A stretch of 64,000 nucleotides of DNA, taken from NCBI GenBank assembly GCA_009741485.1, contig CM019214.1:6588868-6652867 (forward strand), written 5' to 3'. Position numbers and translations under genes: made by a program. Positions 1 to 13,132 of the stretch are shown here, in pieces; position 1 is the first letter of the stretch, and each line of letters begins with the position of its first letter. Under the pieces are notes generated by a model. It did not search any database. It saw nothing but the letters and a program-made list of their open reading frames with translations, and was not told the origin of the DNA. Origin of the DNA: Malurus cyaneus samueli. Lineage: Eukaryota > Chordata > Aves > Passeriformes > Maluridae.

Positions 1-350
1 GGAGAGGAGAGGGAGGGGAGGAGAGGGGAGAGGGAGAGGAGAGAGGGAGAGGAGACGGAGAGGAGAGGGAGGAGAGGAGAGGAGAGGAAGGAAGGAATTC
101 TTTCGCTAAGAGCACAGCAGAGAGGGAGGGAGGGAGAGAGAGAAAAAAGAGAAGAAAGAAAAAAAGAGAGAAAAGAAGAGAGAGAGAGAGGAGAGAGAGG
201 AGAGGAGAGGAGAGGAGGAGAGAGGAGGGAGAGGAGAGAAGGAGAGAGAGGAGAGAGGAGAGGAGAGGAGAGGAGAGGAGAGAGGAGAGGAGAGAGAGAG
301 AGGAGAGGGGAGGAGAGGGGAGGGAGGAGAGGGGAGGAGAGGGAGGGAGG
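1..350. repeat. purine-rich (GGAGA)n / (GAGAG)n tract
   Basis: Almost every base on the + strand is A or G, in irregular GGAGA, GGGAG and GAGAGA units, giving strong purine/pyrimidine strand asymmetry. A short non-repetitive break near 96-119 (containing ttctttcgctaagagc) splits it into two blocks. It runs off the left edge of the window, so the true length is unknown. Tracts like this can form triplex DNA and are frequently mis-assembled. No coding potential. Confidence 0.95.
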
Positions 351-2974
351 ACTTAAATTTAGATGTTTCAAAAAGTAGACAGAAAGTCCAAACTGGATGA
401 ATTGAAAATGCCTTGTCACCTGCCTCCCAGCTCAGAAGATCCTGAAAGCCACATTTTTTTACCTTAATACTCTCCAGAAAAAAAAGTTTTTGCTTTTAAG
501 TTGGGATAAAAAACTTCAGATTTGATAAATTAGAGCTAACACCCAGATCCTCAAGAATGTTTCGGGGTACGTTATTAGAAATTGGTGGATTTCAATCTAT
601 TTATAATTTCAGATAAATTTGAGTAATGCTGACAGCCACATTCATCATCCTGCAGCGTTAGTCTGCAAATGAAGTACGTGGGGATGGTTTGTGCTGTACT
701 TCCAGTGGTAGGCAGGCATAGATTGTTCTAGGCCAGAAATCATATGCCTACATTAGTGTGTACTGCCCTGTTGCTTTCCTGCTGCAAAATTTTCAACCCA
801 AATCCTGTTTGGGTCAGGCAGAGCAAACTCAGATATTTGCACCACTTTTCTATGGAAGCAGCTAGGATAATGCTTATATACAAATGCTCCTAGTAGGACA
901 TATTCCCATAAAAGAGACCTTACATTCCAAATTAAACAACAAAACTGTCAGGAGAAAACCATGGCATCCCTGAAGATTAAATTTGAAGCTGAAAGACGTG
1001 TGTGCAAAACATTTCAAATTTTCTCCAGATTTACTATTAATTCCCATTGAGGATGTTAGACTAATGTTTTAGCCATTACACTGTTATCGAAGGTTATCTC
1101 AATTCTTATTCTTCCAGAAATATCTTAAATAGCCTGAATCTCAGGCTGCTGGAAAGAAATTTGTAGCTGTTTTTCAAAAGATGCACCTTGATGAAGCAGC
1201 AGGAGATGGCAGAGGAAGAATCAGACTTAGGTCCAAATTTTTCCATCCTGTCTGCTATCAGTTATTCTTGCTGCCTCAGTTTTAATACTCTTTTGGACAG
1301 ATTTAGAAATCTGTAGATGAATTTATGTTCCAATTCTGCTATACTGACACCTGATTTTTAGCTTTGTCCTCTGATTCTTGATTTTTTTTGTTCCCTACTA
1401 ATCATCTTTGCAAACTTCTGAGCACTCCTTTCCTGCGCGACTCCAATATTTTGACAATATTTTCTCTGAGGATTCTTGGTTGGTTCAACCTCTCCTCTCC
1501 TCTCCTCTCCTCTCCTCTCCTCTCCTCTCCCCTATTTTTTCTTTCTTTAACAGTTTTTTTCTATATTAAATATAATCAAGCAATGAAAACACTTCACTGT
1601 GTCCTTAAGCATCTTTAGCGAGAACAAAAATTCTGTACTATATGTGAAGAGCTTAGCAACGACACTGTTTTGAGAGATGTGTGTATGGAAACTTACACTG
1701 CCTTGAGAGGTCTTCCTTACAGCTGGCATTGCTTTGAGAAATTGTGTTTCATTTGGCTGCTGCAATGTGGTGTTCTTGATAAAGTGGGCACACAAATGCT
1801 ATCAAGGTTATCTTGAGTTCACCAATCTGCCGTTCCTCTTTCAGTTGACCTCCCTCTTCACTGCAACACAATCTCCCCTCCAGACCCCTTTTGGTTTAGG
1901 TTTCTGAGGGAAGTCAGCCAAATAATGATGTGTTGGCTGAATATTACGACAGCGCAATACATGCATGAATTCATATATTTACGTATAAGGGCAATGTTTT
2001 GATAAAATTAAAATGTGAAACCTTTCAGTGTTAAAGCTAAATAGCTGTAATACACAATAAAAGCCCCATATTCTTTGCTACTCATTTTCATCTCCATTTA
2101 TGCAACTCTTGTCATGAGAATACAAATTGAATAATTTTATTTCTTTTCCAATTTAGGACTATTTTTTCACCAAATAAAGCCATTTTGAAAATTAATAGCT
2201 ATCAGTTTCTTGGTATGTGTGTATGACTCAAATTTAGGAAGGAGAGCAATAATTCCTATGTTGAGCAAGCATAAAGGAAAGCATGTTCTGAGGAGTTATA
2301 AAGAAAACTTAATTGAAAAGAGATGCTGCCATGTTTGTTTTGGGAATATTCACATTATATACATTATCATATCTTAGTCTTTCATATCTCCAATAATGAT
2401 TATCCCGATTATATTTTCACTAATAAATCTGTTTGACTTTCTTCACTGTGTGTTTTGAGGTAACATTCAATCCTTGGACTTAAGCAGTCCAGAACTCAGC
2501 CTGCCTCTGTCCTTACAAAGCCAGTCACTCTGGGCACCAGTCATCTGTGAGTTCCCAGTGGAAAGTTAATTTCTGAGACCTGTAACTGCCATAGTCAGAA
2601 GAGCGAGGTCTACCTGCTACAGTAAGGTTTAATGGGATTTTTCTATTTGCAGCCTTTTAGAATAGGACTCAACAGATACCCCTTTTACCACCACTCTGTG
2701 CTTCTCAGTCTCAGTTGCAGCAGTTAGATTTATTTTGACTAAGACATGACTGGCTTTTACCAGCTGAATATTGTGTGGTAAGCCACCAGCTTCTGCCCCC
2801 AGCATAGGGTGTTAGAAAAAAAATTGCAGCTAAGCAAACACAGCAATTATTGTGGATATGAGGATGGTTTTGTCATTAAGGTGACCCTTATAAGACTTAG
2901 ATTCAATAACAAATCATGTGTAAGTCTCTTAACTCTTAGTAAGCCAAACAGTTGCCAAGGAGTGCCACAGAAGA
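351..2974. other. no gene seen; AT-rich unique sequence
   Basis: Open frames are at most about 80 codons and look random. The stretch 2480-2720 is somewhat richer in GC than the rest, but I recognise nothing in it. The only structured element is the (TCTCC)n tract at 1491. Confidence 0.6.
1491..1532. repeat. (TCTCC)n microsatellite
   Basis: About eight near-perfect TCTCC units in pyrimidine orientation. This is the complement of the GGAGA motif that makes up the first 350 bases, so the same pentamer was amplified twice within 1.5 kb on opposite strands. Confidence 0.95.
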
Positions 2975-3198
2975 TTCAGGTTGGATATTAGCAAAATTTC
3001 TTCACTGGAAGAGTGATTAAGCATGGGGAAAGACTGCCCAGAGAAGTGGTTGGGTCGTCATCTCTGAAAGTGTTAAAAAAATGTTTGACTATGACACTTG
3101 GGAACATGATTTAGTGGTGAAGATGTCAGTGGTATTACACTGATGGTTGGACTGAATGTTCCTAGAGGTGTTTTCAGACCTTAATGGTTCTATGATTA
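2975..3198 (+). mobile_element. CR1 LINE fragment, 3' end
   Basis: The order of phrases matches the CR1 3' region: a 'ggttggatatta' start, 'tttcttcactgg', 'ctgcccagagaagtggt', 'ttgggaacatg.tttagtgg', 'gatggttggactgaatg' and the terminal 'ggttctatgatt'. The copy is strongly diverged and 5'-truncated, as most CR1 copies are, so no ORF survives. Its 3' terminus faces the 3' terminus of the next CR1 copy (tail to tail, about 250 bp apart). Identification is from memory of the CR1 consensus. Confidence 0.9.
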
Positions 3199-3449
3199 TA
3201 CTGACTCATTCCCAGAGTGAGATTGTTGGGAGGAAAGGCAGATCCTGATGAAAGGGAGTTGCTCAGATGAAAGTGTTTCTCATCAGTGTAGGATGATTAA
3301 AACAGAGACAAAGAAAGTCAGATCTGCTGGATGTGGCAAGAGCTGGATGCACCCAACTGGGAGAGTCTCAGCTCCATCAGTCCTTGCATCACTTTCTGTT
3401 AATGTGAGTTTGGTGTTGAATGAGGACAATAAACAAATTTCCCTGGTGT

Positions 3450-3692
3450 AGAATCATTGAATGGTTTGGGTTGGAAGGGACCTTAAAGATCCCACCTGGT
3501 TCCAACTGCCCTGACATGGAAAGAGAAACTTTCCACCAGACCAGGTTGAGGTCCTGGTCAACCCCATCCAGCCCCATCCAGCCTGGCCTTGAATATTTCG
3601 AGGAACAGGGTCTCCACAGATTCTCTGGAAAACCTGTTCCAGTGCCTCACCAAGCCCACAGTAAGAATTTCTTCCTACCATCGAGTCTATTC
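3450..3692 (-). mobile_element. CR1 LINE fragment, 3' end
   Basis: Read on + it begins 'gaatcattgaatggtttggg' and 'ttggaagggaccttaaagat', followed by 'catccagcctggccttgaa' and 'cctgttccagtgcctcacca'. This is the reverse complement of the CR1 3' end. It is better preserved than the neighbour at 2975, which suggests a younger insertion or a different subfamily. Short open frames across it on both strands are chance products of the repeat. Confidence 0.93.
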
Positions 3693-4779
3693 CTGCTCTC
3701 AGAGCTAATTCTGCTAGAGCTGAGTGAAAAACTAAAAAACTAACCTACTGCCTTATGCATTTAATTTAGAAGTATAATTGGATGAAAGTACAGGCAAGTG
3801 ATGTAAGTTTCAAACTGAAACTTATGGCTTTGTAAAACCAAGAGCAAATAGTTGATTTAAACTTGCAGGCATATTTTTATCCAAGGGAAAACATAATTAG
3901 AAAGAAAGATACAGTAACTCTTGTTTTAATAAACTATACTTCACATATGCTTTATAATTTGAAATGTTACACCATATTTGAGTAACTCAAGTGGGATCAA
4001 CTTTCATAATTATCTAAATCGGCTTGACACATCTAGAGATCAAAATTTACATAACTAACTGAGGGAGTTTAGTTTTTTTTTTTTTCCTCCACATCTGTGA
4101 TCAGTACAAAGGGCAATAAGATATTTTCTAAGGCTTACTAGTGTCTGCAAAAGTTTGCTAAAAAAGGAAAAAAAAGATACTTTAAATATAAGGCACAGGT
4201 GGTATTTAAGATTAAAAATATTGACAGTATACCCATGTCTTTGGAATTCAGATTTAAGAAAATATTGACAGGTTTATGAAAACCATTAACTCCAGCAGAA
4301 ATATTAATAGTTAAGAAGTAGTTTATAGAGAAGCTTTATGTTAATAATCTGTTCATTAGGAAGGAGATACATTGTTTAGGAACCAAATTATTAAACAGAA
4401 AAATTTACAATGCAAATTTAACATTCTTATTTAGAAATTAAACTCTTCTTTGTACAGTATGGTGAAAGAAAACTCAGTATAGTTAACCAGGTGTAAACAA
4501 CGTAGCCTGTATTACATCTGAATCTCTTCCAGTGATGAATAAGAAAAGATGAAAACTTCAGTCAGGCATCAAATAATGCCTGAAGAACCTGATCATGAGG
4601 GGGAAATATGTCATCAGGGGAAAAAAAAGTATCAAATCCTCCTATAGCTGAAGATATATTAGAATAAGAATATGTAATACAGAGATTTCAAACATCCGGC
4701 AGACACGTGCATAAATATGAAGAATTCAAGAACAAAACTGGCATCCTTCAGTTTCTAAATGTAGAAATAGAAAGCATTC

Positions 4780-4784
<5 letters not shown>

Positions 4785-4812
<28 letters not shown>
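4785..4812. repeat. (AT)n dinucleotide repeat
   Basis: About 13 uninterrupted AT units in AT-rich DNA. Confidence 0.95.
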
Positions 4813-4817
<5 letters not shown>

Positions 4818-7386
4818 TAAGAATAAAATGCTTGCAATGGATACTTACTGAAAAGGTATCTCAAGGTGGTGTCTTTTCATTTTAAGTATTAACAGAAGCC
4901 CTTTCTACCAAAACCTGAAAATTAATTGAAAATCCTAACATATTTTGTCTATTAGCACTTATCTTTAGTTTTAAATAAAATATGAAAATTATCACACACA
5001 CAAATAAGATTAGTAATAGTTTTAGGTAAATATTACATTTTCTTCTAACACTGGTCATGAGATTAAATTATTTGCAGGACTACATATTGTCCTGGCCCAC
5101 ACAGAAGGTAGAAAAGAGTGGAAACACAGGCTAATGATTTTCATAAGGCAAATGTGAAATGAGCAGAATTAAAACACCTTTATGAACACTGGATTCTCTC
5201 AATGCACAGAGCAAGTGTAAAACAAACAAATACAAAGCCAAAAACAACTGAGAAAAACAACTATAAATTATTGCCGAACATTTCACATGCTCATGATTCA
5301 GGAAGGTTGGTTAAGGACAGCATTTTCAAAAGATGGTAAAGGATAATACTTTGAATGTTTAAAAATAAATATCAACATATATACATGAGAATCCTTTCCC
5401 TTATAATTTTTTAAGATAGACACGCATTGCTACTAGAAAACTTAACTCATGTACTGGCTATAAGGTCTCAAAGCAGGATTTTCCCCAGACATCTCCAACT
5501 TTGCAATCCTCTAATTCTTTTGTATGCTTAATTTGAAAATAATGAGGTTTTCAGAGAATTATAGAGGTCTGCATCACGATATATGACACTTAAATTCATT
5601 AGATATCAAAATAAATTATTTTGTGCATTTTTTATAAACAAAGCCAGTAGATTATTTTGATATTAACTTTTAAAAACATATGGAAACCATATCTTTAGAA
5701 AACTCTTGGTTATTCACATAATTGTTTATAAATGCATGCAAGAAAACCGTCTACAGTAACTTTATTAAATGACTGAAATGAAAGTTTTTCCTTTCCTCAT
5801 ACACACATCAAATGCAGAGTCAAGTTAACATAAATTACTTGTATGATCTCTTCTATTATTCCAGGATCTAATATACAGAAGTACAAAACTTACATCCACA
5901 GAATTAATCTTTTTTTCTAGACAGAAGTGTTCAAGCCTTGAAACAGTTTTTGAGGAAATTTTATAACAGCCTGACTTTGACTTCATGTAGAACATTTTCT
6001 TTAAAGAGAGTAAAATAAAGATTTACTAATGCCATGTCAACATAAAAAAAGAAAAACAGTGACATTTTCTTTTACTTCAGCCTTTCCAATATCTTTTCAG
6101 TTTCTTAGTAAGAATAATAAAGATATTCTAGGTGAAGATTCATCAATTTTTATTAAAATCCTTACACCTTGTTTTCTTCATTAAATTATTTTTAATAATT
6201 TAAAAACATTGATATTTCTTTATGTCTGGGGATTCACATTTCTAGAGAAAAGGAAGTACCAAAGTGAGGGATGCATTCAGATAATAAAAAGGTTTAGTAG
6301 TACTTGTTCTGAAATTCTTTAAAAAAATTAGGAATAAATATTTCCTGTGTTGAAGTAGCATCTGAGAAAACCAAATATTAACTAAGCAATTTAGCCATAA
6401 ATATGTAAATTTATCATCCTAAATTACTTGATTAAAAAATATTAGAACAATATGTATATTAGATCATTATCACATGCCAAAACAGAATTTAGATTGCTGA
6501 AACTTAGACTGAAAATTTACTGCTGTCCAAGTAAAGAAATTATCTACATATAAATAAAATCATTTGAATGAAACATACCTATGGAAATTAACTACCTAGA
6601 GTACAAAGATAATTGCTACCCTGTATTAAAACAAAAAAGGAAATTCATAATTCTTCCTAGAAATGAAAGATCATTGAGTATGACAGAGATGAAACACACA
6701 TCATTTAATCAGTGTTCTCATGTTCAATTACTTTTAGTTTTTTTTTTAACAGCGAATGATGCAGTGAGAATTGAGAAATATTTTAAATAATTTTCTTTGT
6801 GTTGAGTGTAATAACTTAGTGCATAATAATACATTGTAGATACATGTAGTAAATGAATTTTTGTTTTAAATTGTTTTTGCAGGGTTTAATGGTATAAATG
6901 CCACTGAGAACCGAAGTATCCTAATCAGCATAATCACTAGGCATAGCATGAGGAAACTTTTTGGATCTCCAGGTATTCTCATGGTCAGGGTTGATCTGAT
7001 TACAGAGTTCTTTCATCTTTGTCATTCACCTTCACATGTGGAAAGTTGAATTTAGTTCTCATCAATGTGGGCTTCTACAGGTGGGTACAGTCTTTATGGA
7101 TCTGATACAATCAGTGAAAGAGGTGCTCAATTTATCCAAAAAAGCATTTGGTTGAGTGGATATTGAGATGCAGAAGAATGTTTTCCTCTAGGATCTGTTG
7201 ACAACCCTGATTAGATCTCCACTGGCAGTAAGGAGAGAATAGATACACAGGAGTATAAATGACCCTTCCATCCAGAAACCTAAAGTCAGGACGCAGGATC
7301 ATCGTAAAACTGAGAAGAAAATTCTTTTATTCCCCTCAACCCCAGCCATGCAATCTTTATTAACCTCCCACCTCAATAAAAACCCC

Positions 7387-7422
7387 AAACAAAACAAAAC
7401 AAAACAAAACAAAACAAAAAAA
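7387..7422. repeat. (AAAAC)n microsatellite
   Basis: Six or so AAAAC units ending in an A run. A second short AAAAC array lies at 11401. Confidence 0.92.
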
Positions 7423-9977
7423 CCCAAGCCCATCAAAATATGTAAGACTATATCAATAAAATGCACCTTGTTCCAGTGTCAGATTAGATAATCTGGTAAT
7501 AAATTAAATGTCCTTCACCACCTTGTTCAGTCCAAGTCAGTGACCATGAGTTTGTTGGATTCTCATAATCAAATAACACTTTGGAAAGAGTGCTTTAAAC
7601 AAATCTATTGTTATCTAAATCAGAATGTTGAACAATTTCAAAGAAATTATAATTGTATGGCTATCTCTGTTTGAAAAGTGCAATATCACAGTCATAGTGA
7701 TTAGTCCCTTAATAATGGAAAGGAGGTTTAAAGAGAAGAACTTTAATATCTGTAAGGACCTGGAGATAAAAATCACTATTGACGTAATTCGATATCACTG
7801 AATACAACATGTCATAACCATCCAGGAGCTTTATTTGCAGATTAAATGACAACTACTGAGTAAGCCTCATCTGGAAAGGGTGATTGTTTTATTAGCTAAA
7901 CAATTTGCTTTCAGTCATTGCAAAATTGCTCAGACATAAATAGATAATCCCTTTATGCAATTAAAGGAATAGAGATCTGATGTTTTCTTAGGATTATCAT
8001 AAAAATATTCCCTTGGATTTCTTTTTTCATTTAATTTGATTTTTTTTTTAATTTTTTTTCACCATAGAGATAATTTCCTTTCACTAAATTCACAATTTCA
8101 CATACTGAGCTACAGGAGGAATTGCTGTCAGTAGCATTTTCTTTTAATGTGACATATTTAAATAGGCTGGTGTTTTAGCTCTTGTCTGAGTGAATATGCA
8201 TCTCAGTTGCTTAGAGAACACACAATCTTGTATGCAAATTGTGCATTTATTAGAAGACAGCTATAAATCTGTGTATACTGGGTCTTAATTTTTAAATGCT
8301 GTTATTTTAACCATGATCAAATTGACTAAATAAGACAAATAATGCAGAGCTAGCTTCAACAAAGCCATACTGTCTAACATCTGATTGTCTCACAAGCTGC
8401 TTAAGAATACACAGAAAAACAGGGAATTTGGTACTTACTGGCTTTATGTTAAAATATATTTTGCTTTTTGTGGTCTTTTTTTTAGCTTTTTATTGTCCCT
8501 TATACTGCCAGGGACAGCAAATAACAACAAATGTCCACAAGTTTTAACGATTGCATACTGGGCAGAAAAATATAATATCATTATGCATGATAGGTAACCA
8601 GGTTTCCAGAGGTAATCATTGTCTTTTAAAAAAGAATTTAATCTACTATGCTACTGGTAGCCTCACAGTATTTGGAAAAGGGTCTTTTATCTTATAATGC
8701 TCTTATTCCTGTTATACTGATGATTTTTTTTCTCTGCCATAATGCTTTCCCATAGAAGACAAAATGTGACTGATTCAACTACAGGAGTAATTTGGAAGGC
8801 AGGTAGGTGTAAGAGCTAAGTAAGATTCATCAGTTTGGCAAATTGCTTTATTTCTAAAAATATGTAATATTGGAAACAACTCATAAATGTTGCTCAACTT
8901 TTCAAACCAGATTTGCAAAGATAGTGTTCATAATTTATGCTTTCTTTTACAAAAATCTTGCAAGCTCATAAAAAAAAGTATTTTAAAGTAGTATGTGAAA
9001 ATACAAAGTAGAATTGTTTTCAGGAATTTGAATATACATATTTATACTAGAAAATTATTAGTTATAAAAACTTAATCATTCCAAATAATAAATCCTTGCA
9101 AAATCTCTTTGCCATCAATAATAAGCCACATGCCAATTGCCTGATACTGTTTTTTTTTGATATATGTGCTTAGAAATTTTCTCAAATTTCGTCAATATGA
9201 AGAATGACTAACTTAAGGAATTGATATGAAATATTTGGCTGTATAAATTATGAAGCAGTGGAATAAACAGGGAAATTCCACTGTTCTTACCTTGAATCTT
9301 GGAAGCTTGCTTTGAAATAAGCAATATAATTTTGTTTTTCTAAAGCTAAATATTGCTTTAAAAGAAACAATCTTTTGTCCAAATATCTTTGTTAAGCATT
9401 TGAAAATTGTGATGCTCAAATTCTCTTCTCTTATTGAAAATTAATTCTGACACGTAGCATTACCTTTTTTCTTCAGATCCAGTGACAAACCAGGGAGAGA
9501 AATCTGTCATAAAGAACTTGCTTATTTAAATCACCTGCAAATAGACAGAGATTTGCATTTGGAAGGGAGCAAGTGAGTGTGCAACAAGGAGTGCAGGCAG
9601 GATGGTGTGAGCAGATGTAGAGTGGTTGGACAGATGCCAGTGGCTGGTACCCATCAGAGCCTCTGCTCCTCCTACTCACATTTCAACACAGGCAAACAAT
9701 TCTGCCTTTTCTCCAAACTCAGTGCCTAAGTGGTGAAATGTACCCTTTGCTGGGTAATTGCATTAATGAGGGAATAGAACATCTTTGGAGACACAGGGGT
9801 ACCATGAGACTCTGTAAACAGCAGGGATAACCTTTAAACCAATGTTCAAATGACTGAATCTCTCTTAATGCACCCTTCTCTGCCGGGGTTACCTGGACAC
9901 AGACATTAAAAGAGTCTTTTGGGAGATACTCTTCTTGAGTTAATGTCTAAAAAAACCTCCATAATTGAATTGAGGGA

Positions 9978-9997
9978 TTTTTTTTTTTTTTTTTTTT
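9978..9997. repeat. poly-T run
   Basis: About 20 T. There is no flanking retroposon body. Confidence 0.9.
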
Positions 9998-10814
9998 GTT
10001 TTCTCCTCTGCCAAGCAGAGTTCAAGTGCATTGGCTACCTCTTGCAAGACCTGCAAGCACTAAATCATTTTCAGACTGAACACGGATAATATATAACATC
10101 TCTGAATCACTGTTCTGCTCAACAATACACTTAAAAATTCAAGCAATATGTACACAATCAATGGGCTCAGTGAATCTAGTAACTATGATATGTGGTTTCT
10201 CCGAAATTCCTTTGTAGTTCTGTAACAAACCCCGTTTTTGGAACAGCAATAAAACACTTTACATTCATTATTCAGCCTGCAGTCCAGCACACAGGTGAAG
10301 AGAGGCACTAACTCCTCAGTGAGGTTAGAGTTGTTTACAGGCACCTGCATTCTTCACAGAACTGACTGAGCTGGAAGGAACCACTCAGTTCTACACAGTG
10401 ATAATTATGCATTTTGTGCAAGGAAAAGAATTGACAGAGCAAAAGAGTATTTTTAAAGGTGTCTTTACTATACAAACCATACCAGAATAACATTAAACAA
10501 AAAAACCTCAAACCCACCACCAACTAAAAAATGCAACTTTAAAACATGAGTAAAGTCAGCAAGTGTATTCTTTTGAGATTTATTTTTGATGAATTAAATA
10601 CATTCTGACACCAACCTGTAAAACATACTTATGATAAAATAATTCTTTTTAGAAAGCAATGTGGAAATTACTTGGAATAAAACATATGTTCTTTTCTTCT
10701 TGCAGATAGAATACCAGAAAAAGAACAAAACAATGTCCCAATTTCTGAAAAGCAAAAACACCTGTACAATTTTCCGATTTTTCTCCTGTTTCTATTTTTC
10801 TAGTGGTTGTCTTC

Positions 10815-10844
10815 CATCTCATCTCATCTCATCTCATCTCATCT
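10815..10844. repeat. (CATCT)n microsatellite
   Basis: About six near-perfect CATCT units. Confidence 0.93.
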
Positions 10845-11400
10845 TCAAGCTAGCTTATAAATTAGCAGTTATTAAGTAAGCAATTGATGTTTAATTCAAT
10901 TTAATGGAAGTGAATTCAATTTAAATAAGGCAGCAGACATGCAGGGTATATGCAAAACACTTTTCATGCATGCTCATGCCTGTCTGTAAGACAGCCAAAA
11001 GTTAGTGGGGCATTTGGCACTGAGATTCACTGGCACAAAGAAATTCATCCCAGTTTGTGGTCACATATCAGTGTGAGGGGATTCCTAATTACCCCTCAAA
11101 GTCTCTGGCTGGAAATGTTTTGAGTCTTCTAATGGGCATGTGCTCCACTTGTATAATTTTACTTTTACTTCTAAAGTGTATGTATTCTGCATCCTAGACA
11201 TAATTTATACTATTTTAATAGCACAGCTCAAGGCATCCTGGAGATTAGTTTTGAAACAGAAATTAATTGAAGAACAGCTTCTTGTGGAAAAGTGGTATAA
11301 TTCCAGCTGACACAGGAATTACTGCTCTGCTTTTCATTCTATAATTTTCTGCCTGTTTTTAATCACCTTTAGAAATATAGGAGAGTATACCATGACTGGT

Positions 11401-11420
11401 AAAACAAAACAAAACAAAAA
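11401..11420. repeat. (AAAAC)n microsatellite
   Basis: Short array of AAAAC units, three to four copies, ending in an A run. Confidence 0.85.
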
Positions 11421-11968
11421 AGCAAACAACTAGTATTAAAACACATGGCTTATGCAAAGGACAAATGCTTTGACTACAAAATCCTATGTATTTAAAAGAA
11501 CCCTTCTAGAAAAAGGATGCAAAGTAGTTCGTTATTCTTCCTTACTTTGACAGATCAAGTTTGTTTGCTCTATTGTAATTTTCAGGGGTTCCACTTCCTT
11601 CTCCACTGCTTCTCATTTCTCACATTGTGAAATCATAGTCTTCTTAAAATTTACCTTGGATATTTCAATAAATTGTTTTTGTGGCTGTCCACTTCTTGAT
11701 GAAATGCAATTCTAAGCAGAGAGGAAGCAGAAAGGGAGAGCAAACTGCTCCATCAGATCACAGACACATTGCCTGGAAGACACAACTCAGAGACCCAGTT
11801 GGTAACTTTTTTCCCTGTTTCTCTTATCACTTGCTACTGATAAGCAGCAAATATTTCCTCCAGTTACATTTTTTTTAAAATTTTTTTGTGAATAAAATTT
11901 TCTACTTTGGCATTCTTGCACCTATATATCCCAAAGTTGCTTTAGCAAAGTGTTTTGGGTTTTGATTC

Positions 11969-12164
11969 TTTTTTTTTTTTAATTTTTTTTTTTTTAATAT
12001 TTACCCAATGTGCACATAACTTTACACTTCCCTTTAGGGAACATAGAACATAAAAGTGTGTATTTTCCTTGTCTTTTCTTGTTTCTCTGTTTTCTTGGTT
12101 TTGGTTTGTTGTTTTTTTTGGTTTTTTTGAGGGGAATTTTTTTTTTTTTTTTTTTTTTTTTTTT
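11969..12164. repeat. T-rich low-complexity block with a T28 run
   Basis: Several poly-T runs separated by T/G-rich sequence, ending in about 28 consecutive T at 12137-12164. Four overlapping open frames on both strands arise from lysine- or phenylalanine-coding homopolymer and are not genes. Confidence 0.9.
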
Positions 12165-13110
12165 GGAGAGAGTAGAACACAAAACTCCAGGGAAGAACAT
12201 TTGACATGGAGCAAAGTAAATCGGAAGGAAGTAGAACAACTTTGCTGGAAGAGTCCAGAAGTGTCCAGAAAAACAGTGAAATAAAAGGAAGTACTGAATA
12301 AGTTCCTTTAATGTGTTCAGGAATCTATGATTATGGACAGGCTTGCCTAAATGTCATTCATCATGTGCTGCTTGGAGAACCAATCAGAATTAGAAGTGAA
12401 GAGATCATAAATCTATTCATACACAGAATGTGATGGATTTAAAGAAAACACATCAGCAGCAAAATTTAAAACTGAAGGATAAACCAGTTTGGAAATTGGA
12501 AAAGTTTTATTTCAAGAAGAATAAACTTGTAGCTCAGAAAAACTGTTTTTTTTTTTTTTTTCTTGCTAAAGGGCTCCAAATTTAAATATCAGTCTTTTGA
12601 GAGCTGGAGATGTTACTGCTTAGAGAGGGGAGTGGGAAATTGCTGAGTGTTTGTTGGAATTAGAGTGAACAGCAACAAAGAGTTCCAAAAAGGAAATTTC
12701 TCTTTTAAGAAAACATTGTTTCAGCAAAAATCCTCTTTTCCAGATATCTAAAAAACCTTGATGCAATATTCATCCCTGTATTTCAGATCCTGGTGATCAA
12801 ATGTTTAGTTTGATGACACATAGCTCTGTTTTACTGATAAAATTATTGTTACAGTGTGACGTAATAGCAAAATAGAAAAACACAAATATGTAAAATTACT
12901 GAGATGGTATTTAGGACCTCACGGATTCAAGGGGGAAAAATACAGAATAAAAATAATACGGAAATTAAATATATTGTGGTAAAAATAGTAGGGTTTAAAG
13001 TTGGCAGTTTAGCACCTCTCAAGGTGAATGCTTTCCCAGCTGACTTCCTGGCTATCAAAGGTTCCATGAAATCTCACTGGCAATGAGAGATTAATGAAAC
13101 ATTAATCCTT

Positions 13111-13132
13111 AATATTATTATTATTATTATTT
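13111..13132. repeat. (ATT)n trinucleotide repeat
   Basis: About seven ATT units. Confidence 0.9.

Noticed and set aside
11942..12284. Four overlapping frames of 64-90 codons
   Set aside because: They arise from poly-T and poly-A translation (Phe or Lys runs) in a low-complexity block.
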